64,000 bases of DNA, taken from positions 1,580,893 to 1,644,892 of the forward strand of contig NZ_LT632547.1 in assembly GCF_900119695.1 (NCBI RefSeq), in the 5' to 3' direction. Positions 38,732 to 46,648 of this stretch are shown here, piece by piece (positions within the stretch are counted from its first letter, which is position 1; each line of letters opens with the position of its first letter). The position numbers were made by a program, and so were the translations under genes. The stretch is from Actinomyces urinae. GTDB lineage: Bacteria > Actinomycetota > Actinomycetes > Actinomycetales > Actinomycetaceae. The notes under the pieces were generated by a model. It was not told the origin of the DNA, did not search any database, and saw nothing but the letters and a program-made list of their open reading frames with translations.

Positions 38732-41700
38732 ATGAAACGGCGCCGCCGCGCCTACATCTTCAACTCCGTCCTCTTCGATAATGTTGAAACCGTGGTATCT
38801 AGTTTTTTCTCTCGCCCAAAATCGCAAGACCCGGACCGGTCCAAGAAAACCCGGTCCAACGAGACGACCTCAAATGAGGAGCTACACGACGGCCTCAAGA
38901 ATAGGGAACAACGTGCGCATGACGCTGCCAGCGGAGCCGAAACTCGCAAGGTAGGCGTTGAGGAGGTAACTCCCAGTGCCAACGAAATAGACATGCGGCA
39001 TGCGGTAGCGAAATGGGCACGCGAACTAGACGAAGTCACTCGCGAGTTCCTTGAGAACCCGAAGCGGCCAACACTCGACCTCACTTATGCGCACCCGGGC
39101 GGCATGGCGCAACTCTTCGCGCTTCGCACAACGCCACTGTCGTTACTCATACGCGAACCCAGCGAGGCTGAACGGGCCCGGGCAGCCGTGCGCTCCCTCA
39201 TGAATCAATCCCGCGACGTAGCCGCTGCGCACGGTGTAGCCCCAATCCACATGGCCTTCGGACATGCCACCTGGCAGTCCGAAACCGGCCCGCGCACCAG
39301 CCCCATGTTGCTGTGCCCGACCGAACTTAAACTCGATGACGCCGGCGAACCTACCGTGCGCATTTCCAACATGCTTACCGTTGCGCCGGGCCTCATCGAA
39401 GCTGCTGCCGCCCGCGGCATCGAGCTAGACACCACCTCCATCGAAAACACTGCCCGGCAATCCCACGGCTTTACCGCAGCCCCCGCAATCACGCGTCTAC
39501 GCAGCGCCCTATCCGGCCTCCTACCTGGATTCAAGTCTGATGAACGCATGGAACTATCACTATTCCTGCACCCAGCATCAGACCTACAAGCAGAACTTCA
39601 AAATGCTGACGCACTACTGCAATCCAACTTCGTGCTCGCGCTCGCAGGCAACAAACGGGCCGTTAGTGCGATCAAGAAGGAGCTCACCGAGCCCAATCCG
39701 TATGACCGCGATCCGTGGCAAGAACGCGGCATCGGAGACCAATTACCAGAAACGTTGGACCTGGTTGAAACCGTGGTTTCCGGCTCCAACGTCATGTTCG
39801 ACACTCGCGGTGGGGCGAACCCCACGCCAGTGGTTGCCTCTATAGCCGCGGATGCCGCCGCAAACGGGCGCAAAGTCCTCGTTGTCGGTGCGAACAAGCA
39901 CAGCGGTGAAGCCTTTTGGCGATACATGGACGAATCTGGCCTGTCGCACGCCGTGGCGCGAATCGACAGCAGTAAAGATGAGAAATCTAATCTTGTCTTG
40001 GAGCTCGAACGGATCTTCCGCGACGAATCTCCCTTTGTGGACCGCGAATCCATTGAGCTTATGCGCACGCAATTGCGACGCGTACGCGAATCGCTAGCGG
40101 AGCATACCGAAGAGTTACACCGGCCGGTAGCCGAATGGGGCGTATCCGCATACGACGCGCTTCAAGTGCTCACCGACCTCACTTCCACTAGGCCCGGCCC
40201 GCGCACCAAAGTGCGCCTATCTGCCGACACTCTCACCGCCCTCGCGCAAGACACCGATGACCAAGCTAAGGAGGCTCTACGAACAGCCTCCACCCAGGGC
40301 ATGTTCACCAAGAGTGACGCCCATGACGCGTGGTTTGGCGCCGTAATTTCTTCGCCCGAGCAAGTCAGTCCCGTCCTCGAAATCGTTGCAAGACTTTCCA
40401 CCGAATCGCTACCAAAACTACGCGTGGCCATGTCAACAACCGCCGGACAAACCGGCCTGCACCCCGCAACGACATTCAAAGAATGGGAAGATCAGTTAGT
40501 CATGCTGGAGGGCGTGCGCGAGGCCCTGGATGTGTTCCAACCTGCCATTTTTGAGCGCCCCATTGCCGACATGGTGATCGCCACCGCCTCCAAACAGTGG
40601 AGGCGCGACCACGGTTATCCAATGAAGCGCAGGCAGCGCAAATACTTGGTGAAGGCCGCAAAAGACATGCTGCGCCCGGGCCGCTACGTTGAAGACCTCA
40701 ACGACGAACTGCGCAAAGTGCAACGCCAACGCGACGTGTGGCGCAAACACCAAGCCGTTGACGGGTGGCCAAAAGTTCCCACCAACCTCGACGAGCTCAA
40801 ACAGCAGGCCGCGGGCGTGCGCGAAGACTTGAAGCTCCTCGACGCACACCTCGCAACCGCGCACGGGCCCCTGCAACGCATCGACATTGGCGAGCTTTCC
40901 CTTCTGATTGATCGCCTCCACGCGGACCCGAACGGGGCGCGCGAGCTACCGGAACGCCTCGAAATCATGAAGACGCTCCACAAGTTTGGCCTCGACGCCC
41001 TCGTCAAAGACCTACGCGAGCGCAATGTTCCAGACTCTTTGATCGACAAAGAGCTAGACCTTGCATGGTGGGCGTCCGCGCTGGGCGTCATGCTGACCCG
41101 CGTGCCCAGCCTTGGCGGCTTCGACCCCGCGAACCTGCAAAGCCTGATCGGCGAGTTGCAGCAGCTTGACCGTCAGCAGGTACAGTCACTTGCCGCAGTT
41201 GCCTCCGACAAAATCCGCCGCAGGCGCGTTGACCAGATGGCCCGCTACTTTGAAGAAGAAGCGCAGCTACGCACCGGCCTCGGCAATGGAACGCTTGTGC
41301 CCGGCGCGGCGGCATCACTTTATGCATCGTCGCCGCTCGTGCGCGCAATGTTCCCGATTCTGCTGACCGTGCCCGTGATGGTTCCACAGTTGCTACCACT
41401 GGGGCAAACGGTTGATCTCCTGGTTCTTGAGGACGTCAACCATCTGCCACTGGCGGAGCTAGTGCCCCTGCTTGCACGCGCACGCCAGGTGGTAATCACC
41501 GCCGACTTGACGGATCCAACACCAACCGTGGACGCGCTCCAACAGGTGACCGTAACCGCGCAGATTCATCCTGAACCCGTGCGAATCAACGAGTATGTTG
41601 GGCGCCTCTTCAACCGGTACCGCGTTGCGCACGCGGGTGTTCCCGTGCCAGTTCCGAGGGCTGGGTCGAAGCTCACCATCTCCTATGTTGACGGCCGGGG

Positions 41701-43252
41701 CATGCCCGCACCCGACAAGGCTGCCGTTGAATCCTCCGCTGCCGAAGTCGAGGCTGTCACGGAAATGATTATCGAGCACGCACTGCTGTACCCCGAGAAG
41801 TCGCTCGCTGTGCTCACCCTCAACGACGTGCATGCCGAGCGGTTGCGCGCGAACTTGGATGCGATGGTTGCCACCTCGCCAGCCCTTGAATCCTTCTTTG
41901 AGCAGGAACGACCTGATCCGTTCGTGATTGTAACGCCGAACTCGAACGCGGATGTCATGCGTGATCGTGCGATCTTATCGATTGGTTACGCGAAAACTCC
42001 GCACGGTCGAGTGCTACACGACTTTGGAGAGATCTCGCAGGCTGGAGGATTGGGGCTTCTTGCCCGAGTTCTAGGTTGTGCCGGCGACGAACTGAATATT
42101 GTCGCGGCTGTGCATCCCGCGCTGTTTGATAAAGACCGGTTCTCGAACGACGGTCCCAAACTGCTGCTGGACCTCATGACCAGCGCCGAAGCCGCCAGCG
42201 GTATTTCCTCCGGGGATCGCGATGCTGCGGCTGAATCGAGCGGCGCGAATGCAGACTTCCAGGCGGGCTCCCGCGCGGGAAAGTCTGTTGACACCGGGGC
42301 AGCGAACCTTGAGCCTGCTAGCGCAGACGATACTGCCGACGCCCCCGATGAGGAAGCGACGACTTCGTCATCTTCCACGATTCAGACCCAAAACGGCACA
42401 CAGTGGCCAACGTTTGAAGCCAAACCGGATCAGCTTCTGATCGACCTCGCGGATCGGTTGTACTCGATCGGTTTGACGGTCATCCCTAATCTTGGGGTTG
42501 AAGGGGCGCTCCGCGTTCCACTGGCCATTGGGCACCCAGAATTTCCAGACGAGTTACTGGTTGCGGTATTGACCGATGACGACACGTACGTTGCGGAGCA
42601 GTCCTTGCGCCGCCGCGACCGCTACTGGCCAGAACTGCTGGAAGCAAACGGGTGGAAGACGCGAACAGAGCTTGCAATGGCCGTCTTCATTGACCCACAG
42701 AAGGAAGCGGACGCGATCATCGACCTAGTCCTTGACGCCGTGGATGAGCGCATGGCTGCGAGAGCTCAGGCTGAAACAAACGCTGGAGCCGCGGTTGATG
42801 AAATGCCTGCACAGCCTGCGAATGTCGATGGGGATGTTGATTCAGGTGAGAACGGTCCCGACCTCACGAATGAGACCGGTGAGTCTGCTGATTCAGGCCA
42901 GGCTCCTGCCGACTCAAATGAAGAGATGTTTGGCACGGAAACGGCGGCTCAGAAACTCGTGAGATTGCAGGCTGATCGGGATATTCACGGTAGCGCGGAG
43001 GAAACCGTTTGGAGGCCAAGCGGCGCCGAGCGAGGACGCCGGCCGGAGGTTGCGGTAGGCTTGCCGCTTGCAGCTTACTCGGATGATCAGTTGGACGAGA
43101 TCGCGATGTGGATCGTGTCGGATGGTGTGGAGCGCAGTGAAGATCAGGTTGTGAACGAGATCCAAAGTGCGCTCGGCCTGACCAGGCGCGGCGCTCAGGT
43201 TGATGCCGTGCTGCGAAATGTTGCGCGCCGGATTGCTCGCGATGAACACTGA
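38732..43252 (+). CDS. Large helicase-like protein with degenerate ATPase and nuclease motifs
   Basis: 1,506 residues, actinobacterial relative of UvrD/DUF4011-type helicases. Layout: charged low-complexity N-terminus (1-85); DUF4011-like region (86-340; L-T-Y-A-H-P-G-G-M-A-Q-L, then G-H-A-T-W); RecA-like domain (about 340-400); long helical middle; second RecA-like domain (about 900-1130; G-Y-A-K-T-P-H-G-R-V-L-H-D-F-G); Asp/Ser-rich linker; Vsr-like nuclease-fold domain (about 1235-1330; R-R-R-D-R-Y-W-P-E-L-L-E-A-N-G-W-K); and an acidic tail. Where a Walker A loop is expected, F-D-T-R-G-G-A-N-P-T-P-V lacks the GKT/S. Where related helicases have T-R-A-R there is G-C-A-G. The start is uncertain: ATG 38732 has no clear ribosome site. 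Confidence 0.75.
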   Translation: MKRRRRAYIFNSVLFDNVETVVSSFFSRPKSQDPDRSKKTRSNETTSNEELHDGLKNREQRAHDAASGAETRKVGVEEVTPSANEIDMRHAVAKWARELDEVTREFLENPKRPTLDLTYAHPGGMAQLFALRTTPLSLLIREPSEAERARAAVRSLMNQSRDVAAAHGVAPIHMAFGHATWQSETGPRTSPMLLCPTELKLDDAGEPTVRISNMLTVAPGLIEAAAARGIELDTTSIENTARQSHGFTAAPAITRLRSALSGLLPGFKSDERMELSLFLHPASDLQAELQNADALLQSNFVLALAGNKRAVSAIKKELTEPNPYDRDPWQERGIGDQLPETLDLVETVVSGSNVMFDTRGGANPTPVVASIAADAAANGRKVLVVGANKHSGEAFWRYMDESGLSHAVARIDSSKDEKSNLVLELERIFRDESPFVDRESIELMRTQLRRVRESLAEHTEELHRPVAEWGVSAYDALQVLTDLTSTRPGPRTKVRLSADTLTALAQDTDDQAKEALRTASTQGMFTKSDAHDAWFGAVISSPEQVSPVLEIVARLSTESLPKLRVAMSTTAGQTGLHPATTFKEWEDQLVMLEGVREALDVFQPAIFERPIADMVIATASKQWRRDHGYPMKRRQRKYLVKAAKDMLRPGRYVEDLNDELRKVQRQRDVWRKHQAVDGWPKVPTNLDELKQQAAGVREDLKLLDAHLATAHGPLQRIDIGELSLLIDRLHADPNGARELPERLEIMKTLHKFGLDALVKDLRERNVPDSLIDKELDLAWWASALGVMLTRVPSLGGFDPANLQSLIGELQQLDRQQVQSLAAVASDKIRRRRVDQMARYFEEEAQLRTGLGNGTLVPGAAASLYASSPLVRAMFPILLTVPVMVPQLLPLGQTVDLLVLEDVNHLPLAELVPLLARARQVVITADLTDPTPTVDALQQVTVTAQIHPEPVRINEYVGRLFNRYRVAHAGVPVPVPRAGSKLTISYVDGRGMPAPDKAAVESSAAEVEAVTEMIIEHALLYPEKSLAVLTLNDVHAERLRANLDAMVATSPALESFFEQERPDPFVIVTPNSNADVMRDRAILSIGYAKTPHGRVLHDFGEISQAGGLGLLARVLGCAGDELNIVAAVHPALFDKDRFSNDGPKLLLDLMTSAEAASGISSGDRDAAAESSGANADFQAGSRAGKSVDTGAANLEPASADDTADAPDEEATTSSSSTIQTQNGTQWPTFEAKPDQLLIDLADRLYSIGLTVIPNLGVEGALRVPLAIGHPEFPDELLVAVLTDDDTYVAEQSLRRRDRYWPELLEANGWKTRTELAMAVFIDPQKEADAIIDLVLDAVDERMAARAQAETNAGAAVDEMPAQPANVDGDVDSGENGPDLTNETGESADSGQAPADSNEEMFGTETAAQKLVRLQADRDIHGSAEETVWRPSGAERGRRPEVAVGLPLAAYSDDQLDEIAMWIVSDGVERSEDQVVNEIQSALGLTRRGAQVDAVLRNVARRIARDEH

Positions 43253-43505
43253 ATCTGCGGACGCGACGGGGGAAGGGCTGCCAGCCTCACCGGCTGTGAG
43301 TGCTCGCCCCGCGCATGTGCGCAGACGACGCCGGGCTGAGCGGATTTCACGAGCTGACCAGCAGATTATTGAGGACGGCGGAAGCCCATCGTGGGAGCAG
43401 ATTCGCCCTCTTGAACCGCCGGCTTGGGATGGCAAACTTGGTGAGCCAGTGGTGGAGTCGGCTCGCGATCGTGAGTTTCGGGAGAACAAACCGCCCCACT
43501 GGTAA
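43242..43505 (+). CDS. Small basic/acidic protein coupled to helicase-like gene
   Basis: 87 residues from ATG 43242, overlapping the end of the helicase-like gene by 11 nt in another frame. The N-terminal third is Ala/Ser rich; then an Arg cluster (R-R-R-R-R-A-E-R); then a motif-like tail (E-D-G-G-S-P-S-W-E-Q-I, P-P-A-W-D-G-K-L). No known domain recognised. The overlap implies co-translation and a functional link to the large protein. Confidence 0.65.
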   Translation: MNTESADATGEGLPASPAVSARPAHVRRRRRAERISRADQQIIEDGGSPSWEQIRPLEPPAWDGKLGEPVVESARDREFRENKPPHW

Positions 43506-43576
43506 GGCGCATTCTGTACCCGAAACTAGCCGACCCGGGTTGCTGTAGGTTGCGCTATTGCTCGCTTCTCCACCCG

Positions 43577-43718
43577 GTATTCAGACGGGAACTGCCGTTT
43601 TTGCACCCGGTTTTCACCAGTTTGGGTCGGAATACTGTTTGACCCAACCACGCAAAACCGCATCCGTGAGTGAAACTGCCGTTTTGGAAGGCGGTTTTGC
43701 CGGTTTGGGTCTGAATCG
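43577..43718. repeat. Tandem intergenic repeat, array 1 (two units)
   Basis: Unit A spans 43577-43635 (59 bp), begins GTATTCAGAC and ends GTCGGAATAC, so its ends are near-inverted copies. Unit B spans about 43661-43718, starting 84 bp after A. Both share A-A-C-T-G-C-C-G-T-T-T-T in the left half and TTTGGGTC(G/T)GAAT in the right half. The same unit recurs at 46171-46520 with the same spacing. No coding function seen. Confidence 0.8.
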
Positions 43719-43863
43719 GTGCGGAGGGGGAGGTCCGGCGGGAGAGAGAAGGCGGAAAGGCGCGGTGGGGGGCAGGGAGATGAGGCTGCTTGCTCCTGTG
43801 GAGGGATGGGCGAATGAAGGAGGAAAGGCTAGACAGAAGGGACGAGAGGATGAAGAAAAAAGA
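43719..43863. other. Purine-rich tract following repeat array 1
   Basis: About 145 bp strongly biased to G and A on the plus strand, directly after the last repeat unit and before the mscL terminator. It completes the 440-bp stretch (43506-43945) between the small gene and mscL. Open frames in it on both strands look like composition artefacts. Confidence 0.5.
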
Positions 43864-43895
43864 AAGTCGACGAACCCCACAGGGCTCGCCGACTT
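43864..43895 (-). terminator. mscL terminator
   Basis: 14-bp imperfect arms (43864-43877 with 43882-43895, two mismatches). On the minus strand a T-rich run (TTTCTTTTTTC) follows, about 50 bp past the mscL stop. Confidence 0.78.
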
Positions 43896-43945
43896 CGTCT
43901 TCCTCAGTCAGCTAACGTGAGCTGACCGCCAGAAGACGTGCGTTT

Positions 43946-44353
43946 CTACTTGTTGGATGCTCGTAGCTCATCGCGGATTTCTTCGAGCAGGGTGAGGTGC
44001 GCGTCGGGTTGCGGCTCTTCAGCTACCTCGTCGGCAGCCTTCTGCTTACGCTCGGCCCACTTGTTCATGGGCATAACGATGAAGAAATACAGTGCGATGG
44101 CAACTAGCAGGAAGTTGATGATCGCATTGAGGAGCATGCCAGGCTGGACGACGGCGGGGTCTCCACCGATACCGATGGTGAACTGTCCGACGTTGTCGAA
44201 GCGTGGCTGGCCAAAAATGCCGCCGATAAGCGGATTGATGATGTTGTCCGTTAACGCGGTGACGATCTGCGTGAATGCCGCACCAATGACCATACCGACT
44301 GCGAGGTCAATGGCGCTGCCTCGTGAAATGAAATCCTTGAAGCCTTGAATCAA
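43946..44353 (-). CDS. mscL: Large-conductance mechanosensitive channel
   Basis: 135 residues, two membrane helices: TM1 (D-L-A-V-G-M-V-I-G-A-A-F) and TM2 (I-I-N-F-L-L-V-A-I-A-L-Y-F-F-I-V). The amphipathic N-terminus G-F-K-D-F-I-S-R-G and C-terminal charged helix are as in the family. It opens under hypo-osmotic stress. Start is TTG 44353 with AAGGAG 6 nt upstream. Confidence 0.96.
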   Translation of the reverse strand: MIQGFKDFISRGSAIDLAVGMVIGAAFTQIVTALTDNIINPLIGGIFGQPRFDNVGQFTIGIGGDPAVVQPGMLLNAIINFLLVAIALYFFIVMPMNKWAERKQKAADEVAEEPQPDAHLTLLEEIRDELRASNK

Positions 44354-44522
44354 GACTGCTCCTTGTAGTTGTGGACTTGCTGCCTTGTAGGCGCATGCTA
44401 CGTATCGGTTGCAACGGTGTGTACGCCGATGGCGAGAACCGTGCTGGTGAATCCTAATCGATAGGGATTAGCGGCCAGCGTTAACGAGGTTTTGGCAGGC
44501 TTGTTTGAAGCATGCGTGGAAC

Positions 44523-45143
44523 CTAGTTTTGGCTGGTGTTCACCAGGGTGATTGTAGCGGAGTCTGTAACTCCAGCAACTACGGGAGTATCTTTGCGTGC
44601 GATTGCTAGCACCAGAGTCGCTGTTTGGGCCGCATTCCATTGGGTTTCTGCGGGGGTTGCGACTTTGGTTACAATTGCTCCTTGCGTTAGCAATTTCGCG
44701 GGGCAGTTGTGCATTTCGTCTTCGCATGTAGCGGGTGAATAGATGTCTAGGGTGTCTCCTTGCGTGAATAGTGCTGCGACGTCGACGGATACCGGAAGAG
44801 CTACCGTATCCCTCCCTTCCATGCTCTGTTCGGTGGTTGTGACGTACGCGGTTCTTATTGGTGTTTCGGGTTCGATGGTGACGCTTGTTCGCAGGCCGAC
44901 CACGAGGGTGGGATCGATTGCCACGTCCGGAGGAGCTCCGGTTACGTTGGACCGCATCTGAACGTCCTTCGCTGTAATGATTTCGCCTGCAGGTATGCGT
45001 TTTATTGCTACAACCGCGTTGGTTCCAAGCGGTTGTATGACTGCGATGAGTGTTAGAAATACTGCGATGGCCGCTATTGTGATTGCGATGATCGCCCGTT
45101 TCTCGCTGATCCAGTGCGCGACGGTTCGGAGTTTTTCTTTCAC
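44523..45143 (-). CDS. SAF-domain (CpaB/RcpC-like) membrane-anchored protein
   Basis: A protein of about 207 residues with a short cytosolic N-terminus, one membrane helix (A-I-I-A-I-T-I-A-A-I-A-V-F-L) and an extracytoplasmic SAF domain (I-P-A-G-E-I-I-T-A-K-D-V, then V-G-L-R-T-S-V). Two cysteines (C-E-D-E-M-H-N-C) may pair. GTG 45143 is the best-placed start in the absence of a clear ribosome site; the frame is open to 45281. SAF proteins serve pilus or flagellar assembly elsewhere, but no pilus genes are present here. Confidence 0.78.
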   Translation of the reverse strand: MKEKLRTVAHWISEKRAIIAITIAAIAVFLTLIAVIQPLGTNAVVAIKRIPAGEIITAKDVQMRSNVTGAPPDVAIDPTLVVGLRTSVTIEPETPIRTAYVTTTEQSMEGRDTVALPVSVDVAALFTQGDTLDIYSPATCEDEMHNCPAKLLTQGAIVTKVATPAETQWNAAQTATLVLAIARKDTPVVAGVTDSATITLVNTSQN

Positions 45144-45285
45144 GGGCTCGATGATTTCAAGATTGTCGAGGCAGGGATAGGACTGTAAGAAAAGATGTGG
45201 ACGCGCGATAGCGTGGTGGGCCTGTGGATATCGGCCTTGCCTAGGCGACGTTTTGCGTCCGCTTAAAGAATGAGGCCGCAAGAGG

Positions 45286-46098
45286 CTAGAGGAGCACCCA
45301 ACCTGCCTCTGTTATGACGCCATCCATGTGGATGTCGTGCGGTTCGGCGGGGAGTAGGCTGCGACTCACGTAGGTGTTTTGCGGTACTGCAGCGAAAAAG
45401 AGGGCCGCGGGTTGCGCTTGTTTGATTGCGGCGAGGGCTCGGTCATACCAACCGCCGCCCTGTCCGAGCCTGACGCCATCCTCGTCCACGGCCATTGCGG
45501 GTACTAGCACGAGGCTAACTGGCGGATCGATCCGTGTCGCACCGCCGGATGGTGTTGGCTGGCCGCCGGCAACGAATCCGATGGGAAGTTCCGAAAGCGG
45601 CATGCCTTTTGCGCTGGAGACAACGGGGAGCCAAACTTCTGTTCCGGATGCTTTGGAGGACGCGACGAATTTCCTGATGGACAGTTCCCCGGGGAGCGCC
45701 TCATATGCCGCAATTCCATGCGGCAGATCCTGCTTTTGTAGCACCGGATTAAGGGTGTTCCAGATTTCTGTGGCCGCATGCGAGCCGTCAAGCCGCTGAT
45801 GTGTCGCCTTGCGCTGCGGCCTCAGGCTGTTTCGAAGAGCTCGCTTGGCTGCTTTGTGTTCTTTTGCGTGAACTGGTTCTAAGAGGGTTCGTAGGATTTC
45901 GATTTGCGAGGAATCCTTGCTTTCACGTATGGCCTCGTCAATGAATTTCCGGGTGGGTGTTGGGGCTGGCACGGTGTGGCTGACTCTACGCAGTGCGTGT
46001 AGCATCTCGTCACGCACAATCCGAGGAACCGCGGGCTGATTGCGGTACGGTGACACTCGCTTTCTTGATTCAGACCCCATGTGCCCATTTTCGCACAC
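45286..46098 (-). CDS. 5-formyltetrahydrofolate cyclo-ligase family protein
   Basis: Converts 5-formyl-THF to 5,10-methenyl-THF with ATP. The core (K-R-A-L-R-N-S-L-R-P-Q-R) begins about 76 residues into the open frame. The signature G-Q-G-G-G-W-Y-D-R-A-L and late D-I-H-M-D-G-V-I-T-E follow. The N-terminal extension is unusual; no start codon lies close to the core, so translation must begin upstream (ATG 46080, ATG 46005 and GTG 45972 are candidates). The ATG 46080 region contains GGGTCTGAAT, the end word of the neighbouring repeats. The position before galU is the usual actinobacterial one. Confidence 0.85.
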   Translation of the reverse strand: MCENGHMGSESRKRVSPYRNQPAVPRIVRDEMLHALRRVSHTVPAPTPTRKFIDEAIRESKDSSQIEILRTLLEPVHAKEHKAAKRALRNSLRPQRKATHQRLDGSHAATEIWNTLNPVLQKQDLPHGIAAYEALPGELSIRKFVASSKASGTEVWLPVVSSAKGMPLSELPIGFVAGGQPTPSGGATRIDPPVSLVLVPAMAVDEDGVRLGQGGGWYDRALAAIKQAQPAALFFAAVPQNTYVSRSLLPAEPHDIHMDGVITEAGWVLL

Positions 46099-46170
46099 GC
46101 ACCTCGGGACGAGTGCCGGAAACTGCCGTGATCAGGCCGCTGCGCTCCCAACGCATGCAGAACAAATTCA

Positions 46171-46520
46171 CCATTCAGACAGGAACTGCCATTTTGGAGG
46201 CCCTGTCCCGCCGTTTTGGGTCTGAATACTGTGCGGGGTGTACGTGACCAATCGGTATCCCGAGGAGAAGTGGCAGTTTTGGCACCTGTTTGCGCCTGTT
46301 TGGGTCTGAATACCGTTGGGGCCGTGCTGTCATCCGCGATTGTGAGGGCAAGTGGTGAAACCTGCCCCTGTTTTTGGTGCTTTGGGTCTGAATACTGTTC
46401 GGGGTGGCCGTGACCAATCGGTATTCCGAGGGGAAGTGGCATTTTCGAGGCCTTTTTCACCAGTTTGGGTCGGACTCGTTGATGAGGGGGCCACCGCCAC
46501 GGTACCTCGGGTCTGAATCG
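46171..46520. repeat. Tandem intergenic repeat, array 2 (four units plus a fragment)
   Basis: Units lie at 46171-46229, 46255-46313, about 46337-46395 and 46421-46478, with a right-half fragment ending near 46520. Unit starts are about 83-84 bp apart. Consensus ends resemble GTATTCAGAC / GTCTGAATAC; the inside has GGGAA(C/G)TG(C/G)C(A/G)TTTT and TTTGGGTC. Spacers of about 25 bp are also partly repeated (GTGACCAATCGGTAT at 46244-46258 and 46410-46424). The array fills most of the 550-bp gap (46099-46648) between the cyclo-ligase gene and galU. Confidence 0.85.
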
Positions 46521-46585
46521 TGAGAGAAGGCAAGGGGAAAGGCGAGGGGCAAGGTGCCGAGGGGGGAGGAGTGCAAAGGGGCTCG
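46521..46585. other. Purine-rich tract following repeat array 2
   Basis: About 65 bp of G/A-rich plus strand right after the final repeat fragment and before the galU promoter region, as after array 1. Confidence 0.5.
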
Positions 46586-46648
46586 TCGGTTTGCGCACCG
46601 CTTGCGGGCATACCCGCGTTTGCGGGGTTCCTCGGTTAGGCTTGGGTT

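Noticed and set aside
43558-43920. Open frames on both strands across repeat array 1 and the purine tract
   Set aside because: Low-complexity Gly/Arg/Glu or Pro/Ser composition arises from the base bias; no ribosome site.
46171-46520. CRISPR array
   Set aside because: Repeats are 59 bp, diverged, with partly repeated spacers and no cas genes nearby.
45879-46598. 239-residue minus-strand open frame across repeat array 2
   Set aside because: The repeat copies fall in different frames inside it, it overlaps the cyclo-ligase gene, and its composition is Pro/Arg/Ser-rich, as in shadow frames.
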